This document shows positions 7,480-16,759 of a DNA stretch of 64,000 nt, in pieces (the first letter of the stretch is position 1; the number at the start of each line of letters is the position of its first letter). This DNA comes from Brevundimonas lenta (GTDB taxonomy: Bacteria; Pseudomonadota; Alphaproteobacteria; Caulobacterales; Caulobacteraceae). A program made the position numbers and the translations under genes. The stretch lies in NCBI RefSeq assembly GCF_014196335.1, contig NZ_JACIDM010000001.1:1342195-1406194 (forward strand), in the 5' to 3' direction. The notes beneath the pieces were generated by a model. The model made no database searches. It saw only the letters and a list, made by a program, of their open reading frames with translations, and had not been told where the DNA came from.

Positions 7480-8264
7480 GACTTCACCTGCGCGCTGACC
7501 GACAGCATCTGGTCGGCGGTGGTGATGACCTTCGAGTTCATCTCATAGGCCCGCTGGGCGATGATCAGGGCGCTGATCTCGGCCACCGCGTCGACGTTCG
7601 AGGACTCGGTGTAGCCGTGCAGCAGCTCGCCGAAGCCCAGGTCGCCGGGCGAGCCCACGCTGGCCGCACCCGAGGCGGCGGTTTCCATCAGCAGGTTGTC
7701 GCCGACCGCTTCCAGACCCGCCTCGTTGAAGAAGGTCGCCAGCTCCAGCTGGCCGACGATGGCCGGGTCGGTCTGGCCGGCCGAGATGACCTGCACCTGG
7801 CCCGACTTGGAGATCGCCACATCGACCGCGTCCTGCGGGATCGTGATGTTCGGCTGCACCGCATAGCCGTCGTCGGTGACCAGCTGGCCCTCGCCGTTGA
7901 CGGAGAAATTGCCGGCCCGGGTGTAGGCTGTCTCGCCCGAGGGCAGCTGGATCTGGAAGTAGCCGCGGCCGTCGATGGCCACGTCGTAGCGGCCGCCGGT
8001 CTGGGTCGGCGTGCCCTGTTCGGTCACGCGATAGACCGCCCCGGCCTTCACGCCGGCGCCGATCTGGATGCCGGTCGGAACCACGGTGCCCTGGCTGGAC
8101 GACTGCGCGCCCATCCGCTCGACGTTCTGGTACAGCAGGTCCTGGAACTCGGCCCGCTGCCGCTTGAACCCGACCGTGTTCATGTTGGCGATGTTGTTCG
8201 AGATGACCTCGACGTTCAGCTGCTGGGCGGCCATGCCCGAAGCTGCGGTTCTGAGCGCGCGCAT
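7476..8264 (-). CDS. flgG: Flagellar distal rod protein FlgG
   Basis: A 262-residue protein, the standard length for FlgG. It begins MRALRTAASGMAAQQLNVEV and continues with NNIANMNTVGFKRQ, the N-terminal rod/hook signature. The C-terminus carries SNVDAVAEISALIIAQRAYEMNSK (in two overlapping motifs), the FlgG/FlgE C-terminal signature. No signal peptide, as expected for a type III flagellar export substrate. It follows flgF by 14 bases and overlaps flgA by four bases. Confidence 0.97.
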   Translation of the reverse strand: MRALRTAASGMAAQQLNVEVISNNIANMNTVGFKRQRAEFQDLLYQNVERMGAQSSSQGTVVPTGIQIGAGVKAGAVYRVTEQGTPTQTGGRYDVAIDGRGYFQIQLPSGETAYTRAGNFSVNGEGQLVTDDGYAVQPNITIPQDAVDVAISKSGQVQVISAGQTDPAIVGQLELATFFNEAGLEAVGDNLLMETAASGAASVGSPGDLGFGELLHGYTESSNVDAVAEISALIIAQRAYEMNSKVITTADQMLSVSAQVKS

Positions 8265-8278
8265 GTCTCAGTGCTCCC

Positions 8279-9016
8279 TTACGAAACCCGGCCCAGCCGC
8301 TCGACCGAGCGGCGCGACAGGTCGTTGGTGTTTTCGATCATCTTCGACACGCTCTCGTAGGCGCGCTGAATCTCGATCAGATTGGTGATCTCGAGGATCG
8401 GATTGACGTTCGAGCCTTCCAGCATCCCCTGACGCACGCGGGCGTCGGTCGCCTCGATGGCGACGGCGTTGGAGGCGTTGCGGTACAGGCCGTCGCCGCC
8501 CTTCTCGAGCGCGGCCAGCGCATCGAAGCGGACGACCGACAGACGGCCGACCGGCTGTCCGTTCTGGCTGATGGTGCCGTCGGCGGCCACCGCGGGCTGG
8601 CCCAGCGTGGTGTCGAGGATGATCTCGCCGGCGTCGCCCTGCACGATCGCGCCGCCCTCGGTGGTCAGGCGGCCTTCCGGATCCAGCGTGAAGGCGCCGT
8701 CGCGGGTGTAGGCCTCGCCGCCGCCGTACTGCAGCTTGAAGAACGCGCCTTCGCCCTCGATGGCGAAGTCCAGCGTCCGGCCGGTCTGTTCAAGTGCGCC
8801 CTGGCCGAAGTCGCGGCCCACGCCGTTATCCAGCACGAAGCTGACGCCGGGGCGGACGAAGGCGTTGCGGGCGCGTTCGCCCACCTCGGTGCCGACCAGC
8901 AGCTGTTCGACCTTGAAGCCGTTCGTGTCCGCATTGGCGATGTTGTTGGCCACGACATCGAGTTCGCGGCGCAGCGTCATCTGGCGTGACAGTCCGGCGT
9001 ATGCGGCGTTTTCCAC
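8279..9016 (-). CDS. flgF: Flagellar proximal rod protein FlgF
   Basis: A 245-residue protein with the rod-protein N-terminal motif NIANADTNGFK and the C-terminal motif NPILEITNLIEIQRAYES. It differs from FlgG in the shorter length and in the FlgF-type start (MENAAYAGLSRQMTLRREL). It is first in the flgF-flgG-flgA-flgH unit, has a good ribosome binding site (GAAAGGAG) and is preceded by a consensus sigma-54 promoter at 9042-9058. It is exported by the flagellar type III apparatus. Confidence 0.96.
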   Translation of the reverse strand: MENAAYAGLSRQMTLRRELDVVANNIANADTNGFKVEQLLVGTEVGERARNAFVRPGVSFVLDNGVGRDFGQGALEQTGRTLDFAIEGEGAFFKLQYGGGEAYTRDGAFTLDPEGRLTTEGGAIVQGDAGEIILDTTLGQPAVAADGTISQNGQPVGRLSVVRFDALAALEKGGDGLYRNASNAVAIEATDARVRQGMLEGSNVNPILEITNLIEIQRAYESVSKMIENTNDLSRRSVERLGRVS

Positions 9017-9041
9017 GGGCGGCTCCTTTCGCCATCACCAT

Positions 9042-9058
9042 CGCAACGCCCGTGCCAA
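9042..9058 (-). promoter_or_regulatory. Consensus sigma-54 promoter for flgF-flgG-flgA-flgH
   Basis: Read on the minus strand the sequence is TTGGCAC-GGGCG-TTGC, an exact match to the TGGCAC-N5-TTGC sigma-54 consensus with GG and GC spaced by ten bases. Transcription would start near 9031, about 15 bases before the flgF start codon. In Caulobacter the comparable hook/rod operons are sigma-54 and FlbD dependent, so the assignment fits the gene content. Confidence 0.85.
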
Positions 9059-9131
9059 CAGGGTGAATCCAGTCGTGGCGGGCATTTGGGCCATTTCGTC
9101 CCCCCGGGCGCCCGGCAGGATTTGCCGGTTC

Positions 9132-9147
9132 TAAACGCCTCGTTAAC
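9132..9147 (+). promoter_or_regulatory. Candidate CtrA-type box upstream of fliL
   Basis: TAAA-CGCCTCG-TTAAC lies 46 bases before the fliL start. It resembles the CtrA consensus TTAA-N7-TTAAC with one mismatch in the left half. Early flagellar genes such as fliL-fliM are CtrA targets in Caulobacter, which gives the match some context, but a single imperfect box is weak evidence. Confidence 0.35.
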
Positions 9148-9192
9148 CAAAACCCGCTCGAATGGTCGTGAAGATTCCCGGGGCGCGTACAC

Positions 9193-9831
9193 ATGCTGAA
9201 GTTCGGCAAGAAGAAGGGTGGCGGTGACGCCAACCTGCCCGCCGTCACAGATGGCGAGACCGTCGACGGCGAAGCCGCGCCCGCGAAAAAGAAGCTGCCT
9301 CTCCTGTTCATCGCCATCCCGGCCGCGCTGGTCGTGCTGGGCGGGGGCGGGGGCGCCGCCTTCCTGCTGATGCAGCCTAAATCGGCCGCCGCCGAAGAGG
9401 GCGGGCACGGCGCCGAGAAGAAGGGCGGGCACGAGAAGAAGGCCGACAAGAAGGGCGGGGGACACGGCGCCGGCGCCGAGGGCGAGGCCAATCCCGCTCT
9501 GGGCGTGATCGCCGAAGGCCCTGACGGGGTGACGTTCTACACCCTGCCCGACATGGTCGTGAACATTCAGTCCGCCGACGGACGCCCGACCTTCCTCAAG
9601 CTCAAGATCACGCTGGAGATGAAGGACGCCGCCCTGGCCGAGCACATCCAGGCCGAGATGCCGCGGATGCAGGACATGTTCCAGGGCTTCCTGCGCGAAC
9701 TGCGTCCCGAGGACCTGGCCGGGTCCGCCGGCAGCTATCAGCTGAAGGCCGAGATCCTCCGCCGCGTGAACCTGATCGCGGCCCCCGGCAAGGTCGACGC
9801 AGTCCTGATCGAAGAAATGCTGGTGCAGTAG
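9193..9831 (+). CDS. fliL: Flagellar basal body-associated protein FliL
   Basis: A 212-residue protein with a short cytoplasmic tail, one membrane helix at about residues 35-60 (LPLLFIAIPAALVVLG) and a periplasmic domain. Between helix and domain is a Lys/His/Gly-rich linker (HEKKADKKGGGHG). The domain has YTLPDMVVNIQS, LKLKITLEM and a C-terminal IEEMLVQ typical of FliL. FliL sits at the stator-rotor interface and supports torque. It starts the fliL-fliM-DUF6468-motE unit; fliM begins two bases after its stop. Confidence 0.93.
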   Translation: MLKFGKKKGGGDANLPAVTDGETVDGEAAPAKKKLPLLFIAIPAALVVLGGGGGAAFLLMQPKSAAAEEGGHGAEKKGGHEKKADKKGGGHGAGAEGEANPALGVIAEGPDGVTFYTLPDMVVNIQSADGRPTFLKLKITLEMKDAALAEHIQAEMPRMQDMFQGFLRELRPEDLAGSAGSYQLKAEILRRVNLIAAPGKVDAVLIEEMLVQ

Positions 9832-9833
9832 GC

Positions 9834-10898
9834 ATGAGCGACGCCGCCTTCGCCGACGACGCCGATCCCTTCGCCGAACCGCTCGACCCGCTGGGCGATC
9901 GTCCGGCGATGTCCGAGCGCGTTCTGAACCAGGACGAGATCGACAGCCTGCTGGGTTTCGACCTCGGCGACGACGACGGCTCCGAACGCTCGGGCATCCG
10001 CGCCATCATCAACTCGGCCCTCGTCTCGTACGAGCGCCTGCCGATGCTGGAGATCGTCTTCGACCGCCTCGTGCGGCTGATGACGACGTCGCTGCGCAAC
10101 TTCACATCGGACAACGTCGAGGTCTCCCTCGACAACATTTCGTCGATCCGGTTCGGCGACTATCTGAACTCCATCCCCCTGCCGGCCATCCTCGCCGTCT
10201 TCCGGGCCGAGGAGCTCGACAACTACGGCCTGCTGACGGTCGATTCGAACCTCATCTACTCGATCGTCGACGTTCTGCTCGGCGGCCGCCGCGGCACCGC
10301 CGCCCTGCGCATCGAGGGCCGGCCCTACACCACCATCGAACGCGTCCTGGTCCAGCGCATGGTCGAGGTCGTGCTGGCCGACGCCCGCGCCGCCTTCGAG
10401 CCGCTGACCCCGGTCCACTTCAACCTGGATCGCCTCGAGACCAATCCGCGCTTCGCCGCTATCGCCCGGCCGGCCAACGCCGCCATCCTGGTCAAGCTGC
10501 GCATCGACATGGAAGACCGCGGCGGCCGCATCGAATTGCTGCTGCCCTACGCCACGCTCGAACCTATCCGGAAGATGCTGCTGCAGCAGTTCATGGGTGA
10601 GAAGTTCGGTCGCGACAACATCTGGGAAGGCCACCTGGCCACCGAACTCTGGACCACCGAAACCGAGGTCCGCGCCGTGCTGGACGAGCAGCAGCTGCCG
10701 CTCTCCCAGGTGCTGGATTTCAAGGTCGGGGACACCCTGATGCTCAACGCCACGCCGGATTCGGAGATTTCGATCCGGGCCGGGACCATCCCGCTGACCA
10801 TCGGTCGCATGGGCCGCAAGGGCCAGCACATCGCCGTCCGGGTCGAGGCTCCGATCAATGTCGAGGCCGCCACCAGCCTGACGAAGGGGAAACGCTGA
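9834..10898 (+). CDS. fliM: Flagellar motor switch protein FliM
   Basis: A 354-residue protein. The N-terminal CheY-P binding motif is present as LNQDEIDSLLGF at residues 31-42. The middle domain includes FGDYLNSIPLPAI and a VEVVLADARAAFEPL stretch, and the C-terminal SpoA (FliN-like) domain contains VLDFKVGDTLML. FliM forms the C ring and receives the chemotaxis signal. Its stop TGA shares one base with the ATG of the next gene, indicating translational coupling. Confidence 0.96.
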   Translation: MSDAAFADDADPFAEPLDPLGDRPAMSERVLNQDEIDSLLGFDLGDDDGSERSGIRAIINSALVSYERLPMLEIVFDRLVRLMTTSLRNFTSDNVEVSLDNISSIRFGDYLNSIPLPAILAVFRAEELDNYGLLTVDSNLIYSIVDVLLGGRRGTAALRIEGRPYTTIERVLVQRMVEVVLADARAAFEPLTPVHFNLDRLETNPRFAAIARPANAAILVKLRIDMEDRGGRIELLLPYATLEPIRKMLLQQFMGEKFGRDNIWEGHLATELWTTETEVRAVLDEQQLPLSQVLDFKVGDTLMLNATPDSEISIRAGTIPLTIGRMGRKGQHIAVRVEAPINVEAATSLTKGKR

Positions 10899-11467
10899 TG
10901 ACCGGAATGATCCTCGACGGCGTCCTGATGCTGCTGCTCGTCGCCGCGCTCGGCTACGGCGTGCGGCTTGAGAAGAAGCTCACCGCCCTTCGCGCCGGCC
11001 AGCTGGCCTTCGCCTCCGCGGTCACCGAACTGAACGCCGCCGCCGGCCGGGCCGAGTCCGCCCTGGCCTCGCTCCGCGCCTCCGGTCAGGAGACCGACCT
11101 CCTGCACGACCGCATCGTCAAGGCGCGCGAGGTGAAGGCCCAGCTCGAAACCCTGATCACTCGCGGCGGCGAATTCTCCCGTCCGCGCGCCGTCGAGGCC
11201 GCGCCGGCCGCTCCGGCGGTCGAGGTCTCGCAACGCGCGCCGGCCCCGCGGCCGGTTCCTGTCGCCGCAACGCCCGAGGCCGACGAGCGCGCCCAGCGCA
11301 TGGCGGCCCTGGCCGAGCGCATCCAGGGCATCGGCGCCCCGGCTCGCGCCGCGCCCGCACGCGACAACGTCGCCGCCATCGTCGGCGCGCTGACCGCTAA
11401 CCAATCCGCGAAGCAAAGCCTCAACCGGGCGCGTCGCAGTCTCGACGAAGACCTGTTCGCCGCCTGA
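10898..11467 (+). CDS. DUF6468-like flagellar-operon membrane protein
   Basis: A 189-residue protein with one N-terminal membrane helix (ILDGVLMLLLVAALGYGV), a coiled-coil-like segment (LEKKLTALRAGQLAFASAV, then AESALASLRAS and IVKAREVKAQLETL) and an Ala/Pro-rich tail. This layout matches the caulobacterial DUF6468 proteins found next to fliM; the name is from memory and was not searched. Function is unknown, but position between fliM and a motE-like gene points to the motor. Start overlaps the fliM stop. Confidence 0.7.
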   Translation: MTGMILDGVLMLLLVAALGYGVRLEKKLTALRAGQLAFASAVTELNAAAGRAESALASLRASGQETDLLHDRIVKAREVKAQLETLITRGGEFSRPRAVEAAPAAPAVEVSQRAPAPRPVPVAATPEADERAQRMAALAERIQGIGAPARAAPARDNVAAIVGALTANQSAKQSLNRARRSLDEDLFAA

Positions 11468-11484
11468 ACCCCGAGTAGCTGATC

Positions 11485-12372
11485 ATGCGCAAGATTCCCC
11501 GTATTCTGCCGCTCGTCGCCGTCGCCATCGGCGGGGTCGTTCTGGTGCGCGCCATCGGTGTCGCTCCCGGCCTGTTCGAGGGCGCCAAGGCCTGGGCCGA
11601 GGAAGCCGTGCCGGCCGCCGAAGCCGCCGCCCGTCCGGCCGCGCCGGCCGTCTGCGCCCTGACGCCCGAGCAGCTGGCCCAGCAGGCGGGCATCTCGCCG
11701 GCCGAACTGCGCATCATCCAGTCGCTGTCGCAGCGCCGCACCGAACTGGACGCCCGCGACGCCGATCTGGCCTCCATGCTCCCCCTCATGACCGCCGCCG
11801 AGCAGAAACTCGACGCCAAGGTCCAGGCGCTCGAAGCCGTGAAGGCCGAGGTCGCGACCCTGCTGGGTCAGGTCGACGAGCGCGAGAAGGCCGAGATCGA
11901 CCGTCTGGTCGCCGTCTATTCCGCCATGCGTCCGCGCGAGGCCGCCCGCGTCTTCGCCACCCTCGACGACGACGTCCGCCTGCCGGTCGCCGCCGCCATG
12001 CGCCCGCGCTCCCTGGCCGCCGTCATGGCCCAGATGGAGCCCTCCGCCGCCCGCGTCCTGACCGAAAAGCTGGCCCGCCGCTTCGAGGCCCAGCAACAAC
12101 TGGCCGCCCGCGCCGCCGCCGCTGCAGCAGGCGCGTCCGCCCCGACCCAGACCGCCGAGGCCGCCCCGCCGCCGGCCGCCGCTGCCCCGGCGCCCGCTCC
12201 GGCCCGCGCCGCGGCCCGTCCGCCGGCCCGCCGCCCGACGCCGCGTCCCGCCGCCACGCGCACGCCGCCCCCGGCGCCCGCTCAGGCCGAACCGCAAGGC
12301 GAGCGCCCCTACCAGGCCCCGGCCGCCACGCCGGCCTCACCCCCCAGCCAGCCCCGCCAGTCGGTGCAGTAG
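11485..12372 (+). CDS. MotE-like flagellar protein with MgtE-N-type domain
   Basis: A 295-residue protein with an N-terminal membrane/signal helix (ILPLVAVAIGGVVLVRAIG). Residues ~70-195 resemble the MotE/MgtE-N region: a coiled coil (ELDARDADLASMLPLM), then YSAMRPREAARVFATLDDD and ARVLTEKLARRF. The C-terminal 95 residues are low-complexity Ala/Pro/Arg. In rhizobia MotE is a chaperone for the periplasmic motor protein MotC; here I infer only a periplasmic motor-associated role. It ends the fliL unit and is followed by a hairpin at 12395. Confidence 0.7.
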   Translation: MRKIPRILPLVAVAIGGVVLVRAIGVAPGLFEGAKAWAEEAVPAAEAAARPAAPAVCALTPEQLAQQAGISPAELRIIQSLSQRRTELDARDADLASMLPLMTAAEQKLDAKVQALEAVKAEVATLLGQVDEREKAEIDRLVAVYSAMRPREAARVFATLDDDVRLPVAAAMRPRSLAAVMAQMEPSAARVLTEKLARRFEAQQQLAARAAAAAAGASAPTQTAEAAPPPAAAAPAPAPARAAARPPARRPTPRPAATRTPPPAPAQAEPQGERPYQAPAATPASPPSQPRQSVQ

Positions 12373-12394
12373 GGTAGGGACGCAGACAAAAGCA

Positions 12395-12423
12395 GAGGGC
12401 CGCTCCTTGCCGGGGCGGCCCTC
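12395..12423. terminator. Intrinsic terminator between convergent motE-like and exbD genes
   Basis: GAGGGCCGCTCC and GGGGCGGCCCTC form a 12-bp stem with one mismatch and a five-base loop. On the minus strand the hairpin is followed by CTGCTTTTG, on the plus strand by CTTCGTTT, so it may serve both convergent units. Confidence 0.65.
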
Positions 12424-12447
12424 CTTCGTTTGAGCCGGGCGTCGCGC

Positions 12448-12879
<432 letters not shown>

Positions 12880-12973
12880 GGGCGTATCCTCCCTGTCATG
12901 TCCGTCGCGTGATGCGGCCGACAGGGCGATGTCGAGCTTGGCCGTGGGCTTTTCCGGGGCCGGATCAGGGCAT

Positions 12974-13005
12974 GAAAAAGGGCCGCCTCCCGAAGGAAGC
13001 GGCCC
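12974..13005 (-). terminator. Intrinsic terminator after the upstream orphan exbD
   Basis: On the minus strand AGGGCCGC and its partner form a stem over 12979-13005, followed directly by CTTTTTC (12974-12979 on the map). An alternative outer stem exists: bases 12961-12970 are the perfect reverse complement of 13003-13012, sharing bases with the terminator arm. Confidence 0.75.
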
Positions 13006-13030
13006 TGATCCGTGCGAACCGGCGTGACGC

Positions 13031-13471
13031 CTATTCGATGTCTTCGTTCAGCAGGCCGACCTTGAAGAAGCCGGTTTCCTGCAGCTTGTTCATGACTTCC
13101 ATGAACTGGTTGTACTTCACTTCCGGCTGGGCGCGGACGAACACGCGCTCCTGCTTGCAGCCCGGGTCGCCGCCGCCGAGAGCGGCGCAGACGTCGGCCG
13201 GCAGGCGCTCGATCGAGGTTTCACCGCCCGGCAGGAAGATCGCGCCCGATTCCTGGATGGTGATGTAGACCGGCTCTTTTTGTTCGGTCGGGTTCACCGG
13301 CGGCACCGCCGGCGGCAGGTCGAGGCGGATCGACACGGTGGCCAGCGGCGCGGCGACCATGAAGATGATCAGCAGCACGAGCATGATGTCCACGAACGGC
13401 GTGACGTTGATGTCCGAGTTCTGCTGGATCGTGCCGGCCTTGCTGCCCGGACCGGAAAGTTTGGCGCCCAT
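13031..13471 (-). CDS. ExbD/TolR-family protein with cysteine pair (orphan copy 2)
   Basis: A 146-residue protein with the ExbD motif INVTPFVDIMLVLLIIF (Asp28) and a periplasmic domain ending FKVGLLNEDIE. Like its neighbour at 12448-12879 it has two extra cysteines (Cys95 and Cys105) around a DVCAALGGGDPGC loop that the operon ExbD at 44679 lacks. The two orphan copies are clearly a tandem duplication. There is no ExbB-like gene nearby. A separate terminator after it suggests independent transcription from its partner. Confidence 0.88.
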   Translation of the reverse strand: MGAKLSGPGSKAGTIQQNSDINVTPFVDIMLVLLIIFMVAAPLATVSIRLDLPPAVPPVNPTEQKEPVYITIQESGAIFLPGGETSIERLPADVCAALGGGDPGCKQERVFVRAQPEVKYNQFMEVMNKLQETGFFKVGLLNEDIE

Positions 13472-13632
13472 AAGCGGGTGTCTCCATCAGGCCCGGCGCG
13501 TCATGCGGCGAGCGTCGCTGAAAGCTTCGGATCGTCTCTTGGCGTCCCGGAACCCGCTTGTAAAGCGGCTTCGCAGCCCTGGGGGTTCCAGAGCGACGCC
13601 TTTGCCCGGAAATCCCCTCCCAGGCGAGCCGA

Positions 13633-14250
13633 TCAGCCCTTGGCGAGCTTCAGGAAGCGATCCTTCAGCGCCGCGTCGGTCTTGAAGACGCCAGTGAAAC
13701 GCGTGGTGATGGTCGAAACGTGGCGATGGTGCACGCCGCGAGTCGTCATGCACTGATGTTCGGCGTCGATCAGGATGGCGACGCCCTGCGGCTGCAGATT
13801 CGATTCGATGGCGTCGGCGATCTGGTTGGTCAGCACTTCCTGGGTCTGCAGGCGGCGCGAATAGATCTCCACGACCCGCGCCAGCTTCGAAATGCCCACG
13901 ACCTTCTCGTTCGGGATGTAGGCGACGTACGCCTTGCCCAGGAACGGCGCCATGTGGTGCTCGCAGTGGCTTTCGACCTCGATGTCGCGCAGCAGCACCA
14001 TGTCGTCATAGCCCTGCACGTCCTCGAACGTGCGGCTCAGCTCCTTGGCGGCGTCGGCGTCATAGCCGTCGAACCATTCGCCATAGGCGTCGACCACGCG
14101 CTTGGGTGTGTCGATCAGGCCCGGGCGGTCCGGATTGTCGCCGGCCCAGGCCAGCAGCGTCCGCACGGCTTCCAGCGCCTGTTCGCGGCTGGGGCGGATG
14201 ACTTCGTCGTTTTCGCCGACCAGGACGGGCTTGACGGGGGTGACGCTCAT
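13633..14250 (-). CDS. folE: GTP cyclohydrolase I FolE
   Basis: A 205-residue enzyme that converts GTP to 7,8-dihydroneopterin triphosphate, the first step of tetrahydrofolate synthesis. Family motifs are [17 protein letters not shown] (zinc Cys and catalytic His), [17 protein letters not shown], and [11 protein letters not shown] with the second zinc Cys, so it is a canonical type IA enzyme. The start at 14250 is chosen because the frame upstream is Arg/Val-rich shadow sequence and because MSVTPVKP begins the aligned region. It is divergent from cysS. Confidence 0.95.
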   Translation of the reverse strand: MSVTPVKPVLVGENDEVIRPSREQALEAVRTLLAWAGDNPDRPGLIDTPKRVVDAYGEWFDGYDADAAKELSRTFEDVQGYDDMVLLRDIEVESHCEHHMAPFLGKAYVAYIPNEKVVGISKLARVVEIYSRRLQTQEVLTNQIADAIESNLQPQGVAILIDAEHQCMTTRGVHHRHVSTITTRFTGVFKTDAALKDRFLKLAKG

Positions 14251-14412
14251 TCTCGATCTCGAAGCGGCGAAGTAGCGCCGGGGCGAAGGCCACCGGAAGG
14301 ACGCGCGCCGCTCTCCCTTTATTCTCAGCCGATACCCTGTCGAGTATGCGGCAAGGCGGCTATATGGGCGATCCCGTAAGTTCCGCAAGAAAACTGAGGC
14401 GACTGCAGCCCG

Positions 14413-15822
<1,410 letters not shown>

Positions 15823-15853
15823 GACCGCGTCCGCCCACGGACGGCGCAGGCCA

Positions 15854-15955
15854 AGTGGTTAGTGGCTAGTGATTAGTGATTGCTGGTTCTCCGATGGTGA
15901 TGAGCGGGCGCCGACGGCAGCCGCTTCAACCACTAATCACTAGCCACTAATCACT
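15854..15955. repeat. Inverted arms of tandem 7-mers (AGTGRYT / ARYCACT)
   Basis: The left arm (15854-15881) is four tandem 7-mers: AGTGGTT, AGTGGCT, AGTGATT, AGTGATT. The right arm (15928-15955) is AACCACT, AATCACT, AGCCACT, AATCACT. The arms are reverse complements except for two transitions, which would pair as wobble or mismatches. The spacer is 46 bases. The element lies in the gap between cysS and the convergent small gene at 15988. It is markedly A/T-richer than its surroundings. Confidence 0.85.
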
Positions 15956-15987
15956 AATCGGCACCGGCGCATGGGCCAGCGCGCTCC

Positions 15988-16200
15988 CTACGTAATCCGC
16001 TTCACGCTCACCGGATCGCTGGCCGGGAACGTCTCCTCGATGCCTTCGTCGACCAGCGCCTCCTGCCGGTCCTCGGCCATGCGTTCTTCCTCGCACAGCT
16101 GGTCCGGCTTGCCGGTCTCGCGCGGCGCCTTTTTGGCGTAGGGCACGTCGTCGGGCGACGCCTGCTGGTGATCGGTCTGGCCGGGTGTGTGTGTCGTCAT
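15988..16200 (-). CDS. Small hydrophilic hypothetical protein
   Basis: A 70-residue, highly charged protein without membrane segments. The C-terminal motif DEGIEETFPASDPVSV resembles the short EETFPASDP motif that occurs in many small alphaproteobacterial proteins of unknown role. ATG 16200 is chosen over an in-frame GTG at 16209 because GAGG lies ten bases upstream of the ATG but only one base from the GTG. It follows the acidic protein gene by 12 bases and is probably in the same transcript. Confidence 0.65.
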   Translation of the reverse strand: MTTHTPGQTDHQQASPDDVPYAKKAPRETGKPDQLCEEERMAEDRQEALVDEGIEETFPASDPVSVKRIT

Positions 16201-16212
16201 GGGGTTCACGCC

Positions 16213-16662
16213 TCAGTTCCTGGGGTGATCTTCGTCGCCGTCCGGGCCGTAGCCCAGGTCGGCTATGTCATCGTCGGAAAGCCGCTTGGCCTCCCAGTGG
16301 GCGGCGCTCGCCTGGGCGCCGCGCGAGTTCTCCATCAGGCCGGAATAGACCAGCTCGACCTCGTCGGCGCCGCGCTGTCCGTTGCTCTCGCCGTCGATCT
16401 CGGTCAGCCGTTCGCCGTCGACGCCCAGCAGGGCGTCCGCCTCGGCCTCGATGCCTGACGCGCCCAGCTCCTCGTCGAGGTCGTCGACCTCCTCGTCCTC
16501 GTCGAACTCTTCCTCGTCGGCGTCGCCGTCGGCCTGGGTGACGTCCAGGACATCGTCCGCCTCGTCGAGCATCACATCGCCGTCGCCTTCGTCGTCGATG
16601 TGAGTTTCGTCAAAGGTTTCAGACTGTTCCTGATCGTCCTGATAGTCGTCGAGTTGCGGCAT
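16213..16662 (-). CDS. Very acidic hypothetical protein
   Basis: A 149-residue protein. The first 75 residues are dominated by Asp and Glu (for example DADEEEFDEDEEVDDLDEEL), while the C-terminal 45 residues form a distinct block, ELVYSGLMENSRGAQ then AAHWEAKRLSDDDIADLGYG, which looks like a conserved domain. I do not recognise the family. The bipartite layout suggests a disordered acidic arm with a folded C-terminal module. First gene of a two-gene minus-strand unit. Confidence 0.7.
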   Translation of the reverse strand: MPQLDDYQDDQEQSETFDETHIDDEGDGDVMLDEADDVLDVTQADGDADEEEFDEDEEVDDLDEELGASGIEAEADALLGVDGERLTEIDGESNGQRGADEVELVYSGLMENSRGAQASAAHWEAKRLSDDDIADLGYGPDGDEDHPRN

Positions 16663-16759
16663 GGGTCGTCCCTTCTTCAGGGCCTAAACGCCACGCCTGC
16701 GGACGATGTTCCGCGCCGGGAAACCTGCGTTTCCGAACCTTGTGTGGATGGATCGGCCG

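Noticed and set aside
15854-15955. Possible CRISPR array in the tandem 7-mers
   Set aside because: Units are too short, are directly adjacent with no spacers, and the two arms are in opposite orientation. There are no cas genes.
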